Made by a program: the position numbers and the translations under genes. This document shows positions 1 to 13,531 of a DNA stretch of 64,000 bases, piece after piece (position 1 is the first letter of the stretch; each line of letters starts with the position of its first letter). The DNA comes from Anarhynchus alexandrinus (taxonomy: Eukaryota > Chordata > Aves > Charadriiformes > Charadriidae). The stretch covers positions 553,802 through 617,801 of the forward strand of contig VUYV01000216.1 of NCBI GenBank assembly GCA_008711295.1. The letters run 5' to 3'. The notes beneath the pieces were generated by a model. It worked only from the letters and a program-made list of their open reading frames with translations, was not told where the DNA came from and searched no databases.

Positions 1-171
1 ATATGACCAGAGGCCATGGGCTCCATGCTACTGTCACTGCAAATGGACCAGGGAAAAAACATGTCCACAACACTGTAGTCTGGCATCTGGTGTTTTTTAA
101 ACACACGTGCGTCACTGTATTTCCTTAAGCCTCACTGCTAGGATCTAATGTGAATGGTTTGTGATACTCAC

Positions 172-321
172 CTGGTATTTAGCCAGCAGTTTGCTCTTCC
201 AGAGAGAGTGGGCAATGTCATGAATGGACAGGCGGAGGTTATGGGTGCTTCCCTTAAAATGCAAAGCTTTGGGTTCCTCCAAAAGTTGCCCGCCCATCTG
301 CCGCTCGAGCTGGAGGACCTC
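172..321 (-). CDS. UNC5C: UNC5C exon: start of UPA domain
   Basis: This 150-base exon (50 codons, phase 0 to 0) begins [17 protein letters not shown] and ends [12 protein letters not shown]. It follows a ctgcag acceptor and is followed by a gtgagt donor, both clear. In UNC5 proteins this stretch follows ZU5 and begins the UPA domain, which in the family packs against ZU5 and the death domain in the closed cytoplasmic conformation. The next exon should begin with the segment after KYQ and lies beyond the low-coordinate end of the window, as do the death-domain exons. An open frame continues past the donor to VSITNHSH, but that is intron. Confidence 0.96.
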
Positions 322-3300
322 CTGCAGTATTGCGATAACAAGAAGAAAGTAGTCATGTTTCATAAAGACAGCTCACTGGTCTTCTGATTCCTCAAGATCT
401 ACTGCTGTCAATGCTTTAACTTGCGTAATACAGAAAAAATGCAGAGTCGCGTTTCCCTGTGAACCTGAATTGCAGTAGTGGATCTGAGTATAACCCCCTC
501 ACCCTCATCATACAGCAGCAACCCAGCAGGGATGCAGACACCCATGTCTCCTTTGGGAGACACCATTATCTGCCATGTCCTATTAAGCAGAAAGCTTAAT
601 TGCATGCAATTATATTGAACACAAAGACTTTGCATACAGGCACTGTTTGAATATGGAAATATATCAGTCTTCTCCATTGCTCGCCAAACTGGACATCTAA
701 TGGTAGCTTTACTATTTTGCTTTATTGGACGCTCTTATTTGCATAGGTCCTGCTGATATGGGATCTGTGCATACTGCTGGTCCTTCAGCTTGTGGCCTCC
801 TGGCAAACTGCTCCGCGACAGAGCGGTACAGGAGATAACAGATGCCTACTCTGAGACTACCCATCAAGTGGGATGGTATCAAAACAAAAGCAAGACACTG
901 TGATGGAGCATTTTGTACACATGAATACATAGGTTCAGGGCTACAGAAATATTGATCTTGTAATTAAAAGCTAGTAAGCCAAGAGTCTGGTCATTTTCTG
1001 CAGCTAAAAACAAATATATGCCTGCAACTAATGAGACCACAGTGGACCATTTGCCTACAAACAGCCTAATTGTAGTCCACATGAAGAAGCAAGTACAAAG
1101 GCACCTACACAAGCCCCATTAGAAACCAACACAGCCAAACTCAGTCATATTTAATTACAAGAGCCAACCAACCAACCAGTCTCACGTGGCCAAAGCAAAT
1201 CACACACAGAGTGAGCACGCTTAAGGAGAACACAGCCACACAAACCCAGGATGCTACCCCAGGCCAACCAAAGCACCCTCAATTTTAGGTAAGCACAAAA
1301 CAAGCTACTCTTGATCATGTTCAGGATCTAGTTAGCATACAAGAAAAGCCCCTGTCCCTGGTGAGCCCAGCACCTGGAAGATCCTGAAGCTAAAATGATG
1401 TTTGTTTATCAGCCATTAGAGGAAAAAAAACAAAAATCAGGAAACCTTTTAGATTAAGGTTATGCCAATGAATCACTTCCAGCTTCTTTCCAGTGCCTCC
1501 TAATTACCTCATCAAGATGTCTAAAGAGCAATCGATAGTAATTATCTGATTACTATAGATCTTCATTATGTCCAAATTACCTCCCTGGAAGGGCCAGAAG
1601 ACAACTTGCGGCACTGCGTGAGCTAATTGCAGATGCCACCTCTCAAGCACACGGGGCGCGGGGGCCGAAGGACTGCTCCTGCCCGTGCAGCGACAGCCCT
1701 GGGAGCCGCAGTACCGGGGGAAAAAACATTGCAGCATGATGCTGCACCATCCCACTCACCAGCTCTGAGTGTCTAGTTTCAATATCCCACTTTCCGTAAC
1801 CACCCTTGGTCACCGTAGCCCCTCTACATGCTCCAGCTGGAGGACGTTGAGCAGCCTGTGCTTCTCCCATGCCGCTCAGCTAATTAATTCAGAATTAATT
1901 TGGAGCCATGATTTGCACAGCCCTCTGGATCTGCAGGCTGGCTCTAGCCATACGGCACGTTATTTAGAGCAGTGCTTGTCCCGCTGGCTGGAGCCTCTAT
2001 GCCCTCCTGAGCTGCGCGTTGCTTGCCCCGTGCTGAGGTGGCTCTGGCCACTCTCCCTATTGCTTCTCACCACACCTGTGAGCCTGGACTTAAGCCCTTA
2101 TGCCCCTCCTAGGAGAGGGAGCTGTGTGAGGCATCGCTCCATCATGAGCACCACCAGGATAGCCACAACCTGTATTTGGAAAGGGCTTCCTCATTAACAG
2201 GGCCCAAGCAAGCAACAGTGTTCAGTCTTGGCTGTTGCCTTTCTTCATTAGAGGGAAAAACAAGTATTAAATAACCAACAGAAGATCACATGCCTATTGT
2301 GCCTTTTTTGGGTTTGTTTTTTTTTTTTTGAGGGCAGTTACGGCACAGTATGAGGGAGGTTGAGGGATGCCATCCTGCTACAGCCTGAAATCTCTCACTT
2401 GCCCCCGGTGCAGGAGGCAGTGTGCCCGGCTGCTTAGCCCCACCACACTGCCACACACAGCTCACACACCTCAGTCTCAAAGCCATACATGAATAAACAT
2501 ATGAGAATAAAGCAGCTGGATTTCTCTATAGTTATCATTTTTTGGGGGTTTTTCTTATTTCAGCAGACTAGCTTGGGTATCCCGCTCAAAGTGCCAAAAT
2601 CAGCCTTAGATAGAGGCTGGTGCTTGAGGTCACAGCTACCTTTGCCCTTCCCCAGAAAGCATTTTTGTGAGCATCCCATGCGGGCGGCTCAGGACCCTGT
2701 GGGGCAGAGGATGCTACATGTGTGATCAGCACCGAGCCCACTCTGCCCCACAGCCCCCAGGAACCCCGACGAGCTGCTCCCACAATAACCAAGCCCTTAT
2801 TGATGGCGAGTCATTACACTTCCCTACTGTACTGCGGGCGCCAGCAGTTCAGCAGCGAGTGCTTACTCTGCACGATGAGAGGGAAAAGCCTGCTGGATAA
2901 ATACTGCACGGTGTTTTATACCGCAACTGCGCGTCTTCCTTTGGTGGCTGTTAGGACACATTCAGCATATGGCACACTCATTCCTAGTTGTAAATAATAA
3001 CAGAATGCATTCGGTTGCCTATTAAAATAAACATACAATCTCCTACAAAGGCTCTTCCAAACCTCAGACATCCCAGTGTGGGAATGTCTCACGCTGCTCT
3101 CCCTCCCCTTGCCGTGCCTTGCCCGGAGCAGCCAGCCCCAAGACACCGAGACGTTGCAGCTGGTGCCTCGCTTGCTGCCTACAACCTTCCCACCCTCTCC
3201 AAATTACTTTTAACCTCAGGACCCAGCAGTCCAGCCCTGTCTGCACACCTTGTCCCGCACAGCCAGTGGTGAATGCCTTCCCTTTGGCAATATGGCAGTG

Positions 3301-5270
3301 CTGAGGACCTCCTGCCAGCATGGCTGGGGCTGCAGTGGTGTCAGCTCTTGTAAAAGCACACGGCAAACACCCCAACCTTTTTTTTCCTTTCTAAATAGTC
3401 ATAGTTTGAGTCTACCCAACACTGTCACACAGGGCTGGGTTGTTTACTAGGTTCATTGTCCTTGAACCTTCTCCTTCCCCAGACCTTTCATTTCCAGAGA
3501 AGTGCAATTGATAAATTCATTAGAGTGTGTGGCCAGCGAGTATGTGTGCTTGTCCTCCTGCAAACCACCACGTCTTGAGCCCCATGGGTGGCCTTCCAGT
3601 CTAGGGGTAGATGTGCCAAAAAGAAGCAAATTAAAATGCTGTAAAAAAGCAGTAGGTATGAATGGGATGGTGGCGGCCTGACTTAGCTCACCCTTCCTCA
3701 CCAAATGACAAGCTCGCTTTGGGGTCAACCTGCGGCAGAAGCCCAGGGACTGGCCTGCTCCCTTCCCAAACGCTGGCCGCAGCTTCTCAGGTGAAAGAGG
3801 GTCCCTCCATATTGTTCAGTGCCTCTCCTGATCCCTTCTGCTATCGCACTGAATCGGATTAACTTTACCTCACGACTCTCCCCACAGTCTATTAGAAACA
3901 AGCCAACAGCTCTTGAGTAACACCTAATTGGATTCCCCCAGCTCTGACTGCATTAGCTGTCTGTCCAAGGCCCCTCCGACTCACTTCTTATTACCTCGGG
4001 CCCTGACGAACCCGTGGAAAATTGTATTACGCAGCACAGGCATAAAACCGTCAGGACTTTTGAAGCTTGATCGCTATGAAAGGTCCCTTTCATGTTTTTT
4101 AAAGAGGAAAAACAAAAGTGAAATAAGACGGGGGAAAATAATTGTTTCTAAAAGCCTGATGACACCAACGCATTGACAGAGGCCAAGCTCCCAGGCCCTG
4201 TACAGACAAAACCATGCTGAAGTCATGATACACCTGCTTCAGCCCTTATACTTTACTACTTTTCTTACACAGAGCGAAAGTTTCCCCCCCAGCAAAGCCT
4301 CAGCGGGCACAGTACTGGGGAGGAAAACGGAGCGTGCCATTCGCAGCGATGGAAGTCACTGCTCTGAAAAACACAAACATCTCCCATTTGCTGTATGCGG
4401 GTTTGAATGCCGACAATCCCCACGCGGAGCTGAGGAAACAAAAGCATATACAGCACCAGGATAACTCTGCATAGAGTCAGGCTTTCAGCCTGTTTTGCTG
4501 CAAAGAGGCATTTGGGAAGTTGCACTGGCTACGATTAAAGAAAAGAGCTCCACCTTTTAATAACCTCCATTCTTACATGTGCAGTTGGAGCTACATACTT
4601 CATGAGTGCATCTATTAGAGATACCATCTGTACAAATACAGATATTTATAAAGAGAAATAGCAAGCGTGGTTATCTGTCTGCTCATCTGTATGTAGTGAG
4701 TGTGTCTTTGTGTGCAAGCCAGAATTACATAGTGAGAGTAAGGTTATATAGTTAGAGATAGCAACAGCTTTGGTTTATTTTAGTTGTGAATTCCCAACGC
4801 AAAAAGCTGCACGCAAAGAGGTGTAATAAAGCAGTATGAAAGCAGGCAGTGATTAACAGCCCAGAAGGTTCTTTTATCATTATCAACTATTTACAAAGAA
4901 GCGTTTATATGTTTCCCCATCTCTGGGGAGCTGGCACTTAGCATTAAAAATACATGAATAACGAATGAAGCCCCGTGTACCTTATGGCCTTTTAATAATG
5001 CAAAAATCTTAGGATTCAGGATATGATACAGGTAAACAAAGGAAAAAGGACTGGTGGGCGGAAAATAGTGTGAGATCCCTATGCAAAGGACAATTTATAG
5101 TGCGTGGGGGTTAAACTGTAAAACAACAGCTTGTTGTCAAGCTCTTCTTCTGATCAGAGAAATAACCCAGGGAGCAGGAATACAGAGAGCAGAGGGTCTA
5201 GGCACCGCTATGACTGCAGTCCTGTGAGAGCTGGAGAGGCAGAAGGAAAGCGAGAGAGAGCAACAACCAC
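322..5270 (-). other. UNC5C: UNC5C intron between ZU5 and UPA exons
   Basis: An intron of about 4.9 kb with no coding signal that I can support. Composition is mixed, with a T-run near 2320-2331. Short open frames on both strands, for example 1769-2197 plus and 3064-3375 minus, resemble no family I know. I see no transposon ends, RNA gene or recognisable regulatory site. Confidence 0.85.
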
Positions 5271-5504
5271 CTTAAGGGCATCCTGCGTGTCATCGAGGCA
5301 GTAGACTCGGATGCTGTACTCCAGCGAAGAGCAGGACAGCGGTCCAAAGATGGCCAGTTTGAGACGCTTGGCTGCTGCTTTCGTGATTGACTGTCCCACC
5401 AAGGCATACGTGCTGAGGGTTTCTGTCAGGATATGGCAGGCCTCTGGGTCCAGCTGGATATAGCATGGGGTGGTGAAGTTTTCCTCCCCGACCACCACCA
5501 CATC
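5271..5504 (-). CDS. UNC5C: UNC5C exon: ZU5 C-terminal part and linker to UPA
   Basis: This 234-base exon (78 codons, phase 0 to 0) starts [19 protein letters not shown] and ends [11 protein letters not shown]. It completes the ZU5 fold and leads into UPA. The acceptor is a strong pyrimidine tract ending cttag. The donor reads aag|gtggtt, which departs from the usual gtaagt or gtgagt at positions +4 and +5. The reading frame into the next exon (DALK then EVLQLERQ) fixes this junction, so the weak donor is real unless splicing differs here. The open frame runs on past the donor as VVVALSRF, which is intronic. Exon length is a multiple of three. Confidence 0.96.
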
Positions 5505-7873
5505 CTAAGGGAGAAAGAGGCCAAGTTAGAACTCCCGACACCTCAGAGCTGCACTCCTTTGAGACAGCAATGCCCCTTTCAAGCTTGGATGATGCACAAT
5601 GTCCTTGCTGTTTGCACCTTAGATTAATCAAGATTTAAAATTCCTGCTTCTGACTTTTCTCCTGCGTAGGCACGGGGATGGCATGATTTCTCTGGGGTGC
5701 TGGGGTGATGATGATGGTAAAAACCTCCTCCTGTCTTCACTCCCCTAAGACTTGTAACTCTTTCCTCTGGGGCCTGCAGCAGCTTTTAAAGCCCTGGGCA
5801 GAGTTAGACAAATAAGGAAAATATCACCAATGCTTTATTGAAAAAGATATTATGGAACTAATCATTCAGTGACCATGATTTAACATCAGTAGTCACAGGC
5901 ATATTGAAGAAATAACTGCCCTTCACTTCCTAAGCATGACAGTAAGGAGTTATAAAAACTCAAGGAAGGGAAGTAACCTCTATGATGGCCGAATGCCATA
6001 TCTACATGAAATATCACCTGCTGCTTCGTTGGAGTAATCCTCCGTGACGAGACTGCAGGGTGATGAAAAAAACAACACATCCAGCTCAAATGCAGACAAC
6101 CTCCCCACCCTGTGCACAAAGGAAAAGAGCTCCCGTGCTAATTTCTCCATTTGACCCTGCTGGTAATATCCTGCACACAACACAAGGTGCTTCGAATTGC
6201 TTTGAGACAGAGCAGAAGTAAAAAGGCAGCAGCGGATGATGGCCACCTCTTGGAAAGCCACCACAGGCCACATGATGCTCAGCACAACTCATCTGTTTCA
6301 CCCCCACTGCCTGCAGGTCTGCAGCACAACGTACACATCTGGGCGCTGAGCAGCGTGGGCTCTACTCAAATTTGGCACTAAGCTTGGCCCCCCCCGGTCT
6401 CAGGAAAGGCAAATGTGCCAGGTTTGCAAGGGTGGCACAACCCTTCTGGAGGGCAAGGTGCTGCAACGTTGATTGCACCTCCCCTACAGCCACGGCACCA
6501 ACTGGCTCAGGCAGGAGGTGCTGGCCCCAACCGATGCTGCAGGGGTGTGCATGCATACGTGTGTGTGTGTGTGCATTTGTGTGTATGCAGGTGTGCGTGC
6601 ATGTGTGGGGCTCAGTCTGGAGGAGCTGCTCCAGAACTGAGTGGAGGAAGAAGATGGTGGCGCGATGGCCAGGGACCGTGTGGACGCTGCGGAGGCTGCG
6701 CTGGCACCAGAGCATGTGGACGGGTGGTGGAGCAACCGCTCTGTCAAGGGCAGGAGGACGGGGGAGAGAATGAAGAGGTGCCAGTAACACACGGACACAA
6801 ATAAGGAACATATGTGCAGTGCCAAGAGTCAGGCTGGTGGGGTGCAGATTAGTTGGCGAGACAGACCCGTGTTTGCCGCACGCTCCCTCCTGGCGTGAGG
6901 ATGAGCCGGTGCCACAGGCCGGGGACAAAAGCAAGAGCCTTGAGAAGGCAGTGCCGGACACAGCGCTCTTGTTGCCGTCAGCCCAACTGCCTTCAAAAAC
7001 CACCCTGTCCTCATTAAACCTACTGGTAGGAGAAGGCACCCCTGCCAAATTAATTATGTGAGACCAAACTGGCGGCAGCAGGTACCTAGGAGCACAGAGC
7101 TGGAGAGGAAGGCTCTGCCAGGACGGCCCAGCCTTGCTGAAAGCATCACTTTATGCTCCAGTTACAGTGGAAGATCCTTCTGCCACCCTGCCCCAGGACA
7201 TCCTCCTGCTGCACTACTGGCAAGGACCCACCACCCCAGGCTGCGGCCAAGCCTGCACTGCCCAGCATCGCACATGCAGCTCCCGGGTTAACTGGGTGCA
7301 GAGTTGGATGCCGGCTACACGAACTGAATTAAAGTGATGCTCCACCAACATGTTAGGAAGGAAAAAGAAAAGAAAAGTAAGGCCTATAAATGTTATTAAC
7401 CTGGCCAATGTCTTGATGCTGAAGCAGGGGTCAATTCGTAGCTTATTTTCACTTTCTTGAAAACAGACTATAAACCAAGGGAGTTCAAACTAGTCCGCAA
7501 AAAACCTCTTTCACTTCTAGAACTGAGTCAGAAATTATTTTCAGCCATTGTTTTTCATTTTGCCTTTTCTCTTCCTTCTCTCCCCATGACTTTGGCACAT
7601 TATCCTGCCATGACCAAAAGCTCAAGAGTCAAAATCCTGCGATGAAGGCTATTTCATGGAAAATAGCCCGAACCAGGAGGCACCAAACTGGCCCAAGACA
7701 GCATCTCTGGATAGGCACTGGGATACCTGCTGGACTCCTGCCTGCTCGCAACAGCCCCGCATCTCACACGGAAAACCTGAGATCCAGGCATCCTGGTTCG
7801 GAAAGGCAGCTGAAGGATTAGCAGAGCGCCCCGCACGCAAGTCAGCGCGCAGGCTGGAGCTCCGGAGCCTCAC
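5505..7873 (-). other. UNC5C: UNC5C intron within ZU5
   Basis: An intron of about 2.4 kb. It contains a TG-type microsatellite near 6.55-6.61 kb within a relatively GC-rich stretch, about 6.3-7.3 kb. Long open frames here (for example 6362-7048 minus, 228 codons) are low-complexity, overlap one another in several frames and match no family I know. I treat them as chance products of base composition. Confidence 0.85.
6544..6610. repeat. Imperfect (TG)n microsatellite
   Basis: An interrupted TG/CA repeat with embedded GCATGC and TATGCA units. It is translated in several frames as Val-Cys or His-Thr runs, which explains spurious open frames around it. Such purine-pyrimidine alternation can form Z-DNA, but that is general knowledge and not shown here. 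Confidence 0.9.
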
Positions 7874-8042
7874 CTCCCACGGCCCCTGGGCAGCCTGGTG
7901 CTTCAGCTGGATCTGCCAGTCCTCCGTGTTGGGTTCTGCGCAGTGGTGCATGGTTAAAATGACGGGTCGCGTTAGCAGGGCTCCTGGCGGGCCGCAGCTC
8001 ACCACCGGCGTCAGCAGGGTTTGGCTGTCTTCTACAGGTGGC
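7874..8042 (-). CDS. UNC5C: UNC5C exon: ZU5 middle part
   Basis: This 169-base exon enters in phase 2 and leaves in phase 0. After the split Arg it reads [20 protein letters not shown], then an [14 protein letters not shown] segment, and ends QAAQGPWE. This is the core of ZU5, the beta-sandwich domain shared by UNC5 receptors, ankyrins and ZO-1. The acceptor is ttgtcag and the donor is gtgagg. The following exon continues with DVVVVGEEN in phase 0. The exon lies in locally GC-rich sequence, and the frame extends into intron on both sides without stops for some distance. Confidence 0.96.
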
Positions 8043-8163
8043 CTGACAACGGGACAGAAAGATGGGTAGGTTAAGTGAGTTGGAAAAGGCAAAAAGGTAC
8101 ATTCAGGTATAAGAAAAAAAAAACAACAACATCCTCTTAAAATAAAAAGATTGTGCAAGCAAA

Positions 8164-8203
8164 GAATGGGTGGGTTTGGTTTGTGGGTTTGTTTGTTTGT
8201 TTT
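8164..8203. repeat. T/G-rich tract with (GTTT)n
   Basis: Short tract with repeats of GGTTT and GTTT units that grades into a T-run. On the gene's sense strand it reads as an A/C-rich stretch about 120-160 bases upstream of the acceptor of the ZU5 exon at 7874-8042. No function is evident. Confidence 0.7.
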
Positions 8204-8881
8204 TTCTTTTCCCAAATTCCCAAATGTTTGGGTTTTTTTGCCAAATATCACTCATTTGTCAAATTGCAGGTTTAGGTGGCAGCAAATTATAGACCACACT
8301 TGCTGGTCACCCCCCACTCTTAAGAATCCTTGCAGACCATATGCAGAGGCTTCATTTCACCCACTGCCGAAATGCGGTCACTGCTGCATTTGGCAGTTGT
8401 TTAGCGGCATATGAAAATAAGCAGTGGCTCTTGTAAGCACCATGTGTGAGAATTATTTACTGTCTGGACAGAGAAAATTGAAGAACAAAGGAAGGGAATG
8501 AACTGATGAGCACGTCTGAAGCCTCGTAAGTGGTATACAGCACATCTGAGACGTGCAGTTTGGTTCAGAGCCATCACCAAACCCACTGATACTCCATTTT
8601 ACTTAAAAGGCGTTCAGATCTACTAGAATGGCTTTTGCAAATACGCCTGCGGGGAGCAGGTGTCACTGGCAGTGGGGGAGAAAGGGCGAAGGGACGGTAA
8701 GGAATAGCTCAGAGGGCAAAACACATTCGCAAAGCCTGAGATTTCTAGTGATAACTCGGAGCTCTTCAGTTAAAAACATGGGTATTGTCCAGCGTGCCTG
8801 TGGCCAGTCACTAGGAATGGGTGGTACGGGAAATCATATAAATCTATAGGATACATCGCATACACAGGAGGCTGTAAACGA

Positions 8882-8933
8882 GTGTGTGTATGTGTGTGTG
8901 TGTGGGCATGCATGTGCATGTGTGCGCATGTGT
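8882..8933. repeat. Imperfect (TG)n microsatellite
   Basis: Alternating TG units interrupted by TATG and GCATGC. It resembles the repeat at 6.55 kb in unit and in type of interruption. I see no target-site duplication or other sign that the two are copies of one mobile unit. Confidence 0.88.
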
Positions 8934-11900
8934 AAACCATCCCAGACCAACTGCTGAGGAGCTTAAAATCAGAGGAAGCATGACTGACTTTAACTATCCC
9001 GACATCTGGTGTATGACAAATACAGCCGAATGTGCCTCATCAACTGCCTCCCTAAATAATACAGAGGACAAATTCATGATCCAGAAACCAGCAAGCAGGA
9101 GATTAAAAGTGTTCGATGTGATCTGCACTTAAACTCCAGATCTGCCCACAGGACCTCCCATCTTCTGCTCCAACTAAGGGTTCAATCCCATGTTGCATTT
9201 ACAAATACTCGTATTTACATCTGTATTGGTCTTAGTGGAATTAGTTGACACAACATTAGATACTGTTTTTTTCTGCAAGTCTTTGCCTTTACCAAAAGAA
9301 AGAGCAAAAAAAGTACCTGCAATCTTAGATAACATTTTCAAGGAGGCCAAATCAGGACAGAAGCTGTTGGGATATCCAATTTATTGCACCTATTCTGGCT
9401 ATTGAAAAGATATGTCCACAGGCATATCCTAATTTTACCCACCTTAATTCTCCCTGTATAATCCATTAATCCCACAGAAAATGAAAGGCAAACTTTTGAG
9501 AAATCCTTTTTCAAAGTGGGATGAAGGCACTTTTGAAAAGTGTCTCTTGTTGCTACAAATGTGGGAGGTTTTTGTAACATTTGATAAAAAAAAAGGTCTG
9601 GTATGGAAAAGTTTAAATCTATGCAAATCAGTAAATCCAGATGATATGCATCTGTGGAAATTAGCTGATGAGTTTACTAAATGACTTAACAATTGTTTCT
9701 GAAAAGCCGTGGACTGGAAATAAACAGCTGCGATAGCTGCCTTTCAAAAAAGATGTAAAATATAACAATCTGGACAGCTATCATGTATTATGTTGGTTAT
9801 TTTAGCCTAACAAACAGTACACAAAAGAAATGAAACACTAGCAGATAGAGTACCTAGTCCAGCTCCCCTTGCATGCTGCAGGGATCTCTGGATTCAGATT
9901 AAGATGATCAGGGATCACTCGGTCACAAGACTGAACTGAATAAATCATTGGGCAGTTTTTGACTAAAATGTTGCTTCTTTTTCAGACTCATTTACTTCAT
10001 TTTTTTTTTTCATAAGAAGCAACAAGAAGCTTAAAAAACACTCACAATGTGGTGGTTGTTTTTAATGGTCATCTAATGGTACATTTAATGGTACAGTCTA
10101 ATTCAAGAAATTTCAAAAAAAATCACGTCTTATGAAAAAGACCTTTCAAAATTACAATATTTGTCTGGAAAGCTACAGATATGACAAGCTATAGGCTTAA
10201 TCATCTGGTTAACCTAACTTCATCTAAAAGACTACTGACCCATGAAGAAGGAAGAAAGGAAAAAAAATACAAGTTATCATAGTTTTTTGGACTGAATTAC
10301 AAAACCAGCAGTCAAAAAGAATATAGGAGGGAATATATCATGATCACCGTAAAAAAAATTCATACAGTGTCTTTTAGGTGAAAAATGAGTTAAAATCAAC
10401 AAGAACCTGAGCACTGATGCATGTGGTTAAAAAAAGCCAAAAGGTCATTAAAATAATATGGTACTGATAAATCATACAGCCTAAAGTTGTCTCAAAGTAA
10501 AATTAAGTTTAGTCACTGCTCCGTGACAAAATTTTGTTAGCTGTTAAATTTTAGGACTCTGATGGAGGGCATGATTCTGCGCTGCAACATTTTATGTCCG
10601 ATTAGCACAAGTATAAAAAATGATGCAGAACACGAAGTCGGGAGGCGCTCCAGACTGCGCAGTCAGCAAGTGAGATGGGAAGCGGATACAAGCAAGCAAA
10701 GGAATTGCAAAAAATAGAAAGGCTTAGTATTTTTTCCCCAAGTTGGTAAACAGCATCTCCGTCACCAGACTTACGAGATTTATTGCCAAGTGGATGAGAT
10801 ACGCATGCTCCTGATCTGGATGCTTACGATACAGGATGCTCTGATGAGTGAAGAGCAGAAAAATGGGCCAACTGTGAGGGTGGGTGACTTTGCAGTCCCC
10901 AGCTGCCAACCAGACACACATCTGAGTCTGGCAACACAAAGTTATGGAACACTGCTGGTCCCAATGACTCTCCTCCACCGTCCACCTCATGCAGATACTG
11001 ACCCACCTCAGCTCTCCACCAGTTTCAGGGCTGGAAGTGACCTAACTACTTTAAGCCTTTGAAAATTGAGATATAACGAGTTGCAGAGAAGTTCTCAAGC
11101 AGTGTGAAACAAGGGTCAGTGTCACTGAATAGGTGAAATCCCAGCTCTATTGAAGTCGATGTTAAACCTCTCCCTGACTACTGAGAGGTCGGGGTTTCTA
11201 CTCACAACGTGGAAGGCAACGTAAATAGCAACACAATCATTACATTTACAGATAACAGTAAATAAGGCATTATTGTGAGTAACAATGAGAGCCAGAAAAT
11301 AATGCAAAAGATCCCGAGAGGGTAAAAATATGGGTAGGAAATAAAATCCTATTAATTTTACAGCAGCTCACACTTCCAGAGCAAAACAAGTTCCAAACAT
11401 AGTTATTTAGTAGCAAAGAAAAGCAGTAAAAGTGAAAAAGATCTCAGGTGAGCTTACTGCAACACAGCAGGCGTCATCTTGTTATGTGACACAGCGGTAA
11501 AAAGCAAATCTGATTTCTGGGGCTGTATGGGACAAGGCATGTCAGAGCACGCCGAGGTGGTATTCCCTTTCCTATCCAGCTCTAACGTGACTGCAGGTAG
11601 CAGGGTGTTTAGGGACCACAGCGAGATCTCGAAAATAAACACCTGAAACCCGGAGGAATGAGGCTAAACTATGCAACGGCACATACAGCAGAGAGGTACC
11701 CTACGACAACTGACAGGAAAAAGGAACAAAAATCTCTTGACAGATCTTTTCTTGTTTCTCACTGTTTCTAATTTCCATTTTAAAACTAAAGGATTATGCC
11801 TTACTATAAGCTAATGAGAACAGAAACAGATGCAGTAGACAAGATATATTATACAAGAGATATTAATCTTTCTGCTTCAAGGCATAAACCCAACACTAAT

Positions 11901-13531
11901 TGATGGGATTAGTAAACAACAAATTCCCCCGAAGACAGGTTATTGTGTAGTCATTCATTACGAGCTCTTTTCTACCTTCTCCTGGAGCAGGTGATGCAGC
12001 ACCAGCAAAGCCAGGACCCTGGCCGAGACAAGTACCCGTTGTAATCAAGTATTGCGATTCCTGTGTTATAGACGGCAGGAGATTCAGCACAGAGACAGGG
12101 GAGCACATAGAGCAAGGGGCTTATCTCCTCTCATGCAGAAAGATCTTTGAGCAGACAGCTTCAAAACTGTGGGCCAGAACCTACTTTTAGGCTGTTATCC
12201 AAAAATGAACCCCAAACCACACGTGCTTCACTTTAGGCTTGCAGTAGTCTTGGGACAACTTATTAGATGGGACTGGGCATTCAGCTGTGCTAGTGTGACT
12301 CTGAAGCCACTTCACTGACGGCAAAAGAGATGTTTTTGTTTTACAAAGATCTGACTGAGACTAAAATTCAGTCACCTGTTTAGCATTGCTATTAAAAGGC
12401 ACTAACAGTAACTGAAAGGTCTTCAGATATTTTTAGATGTTGTCCCATTCCACACCGCTTATCAAGAACAGTCACCTTTTATTTAAAAGCAAACAAACTT
12501 TTATTCGCTATATCTGGTCCCTTCACAATCAAATTTGTGTTTCTAATGGGATTACTCATTCGAAACCGTCTCCCTGTAATAAGCCAGACCATATTCATTA
12601 AGGTAGCTGTCAGACAGCAGATGTGAGCACAACTAGAGAAATCTCTGCTCCTCAGTGGGCCTGCATTGTGCTCCCTGGCACCGTGCGTAGATGTTACAGG
12701 CAATCACAGCAGCTCAGGAAGCACAGGACGGAGCAGGGAGAGAGGAATGGCCAACACATAGCAACAGATGGCAACCCTCCTACACAGCTTAGCCGAAAGT
12801 CAGAGGGAAGATGTTTTATTTCTCCTTTCATTGCTGAGGCTTTATTTTTAATATGTGTTCCTTCTTAAGTTTCAAACTCACCATTCTTAACTGACCCTGG
12901 TTCTTCTGCTAGTCCATCTTCAGAAGGAAAATGATCTGAAAAGTTTTCCTACCCTTTTGCTCACGCTTTCGTCTTTTTTATTTTGAATTTTCAATTATAA
13001 TGACTGACACCTCATGAAATTGTCTTCTGGAGTTGCAAAGTAATTTTGTTTATGCAACTGAGACACAGAAGGAAGATGGAGAAACGAGATGTGGATGACT
13101 TCAATTTCTTTTATTTCACATCACTAAGCTTAGAGTTCACTGGAGAAAAATGCAACATTGGTCCTTGGATCAAACCCATTGATCAGCTGCGTGACTTTAA
13201 TATAAAGTCTCTACATACACTGTGAAGCCACTGATCCAAAGCCTGACAAGGCTCACCCAACTATTCTCTCTTTTAAGGTAGCTAATTTGTAAGTTGCACA
13301 ATTTATATGTGTCTTCTATCAAGATCTTCAGGAGCACTGCTTGCTCCGTTTTTCAGGGTTGTCACATTTCATGGGCATGGCGACATCCACTCTCATTTGC
13401 ATCATCTCCTGTGTGATGGATTATACAGGAGTGTCCTTCACTGTGCCATATTTAGTGCAGCTCTTGCCTCTGATTAAAATATGCAAGAGTGGCTCCACCT
13501 AAAGCTGTGCAAGCTCGGCAGGGGTTCACGC

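Noticed and set aside
6362..7048. 228-codon open frame on the minus strand, overlapping 133- and 129-codon plus frames
   Set aside because: It spans a TG microsatellite (His-Thr runs), is open in several frames at once because of base composition, matches no family I know, and lies within a UNC5C intron.
9190..9684. Two open frames in the same phase (71 and 67 codons) that might be one decayed gene
   Set aside because: Stops separate them, the DNA is AT-rich, and I recognise no domain. A protein-profile search would be needed before calling it even a pseudogene.
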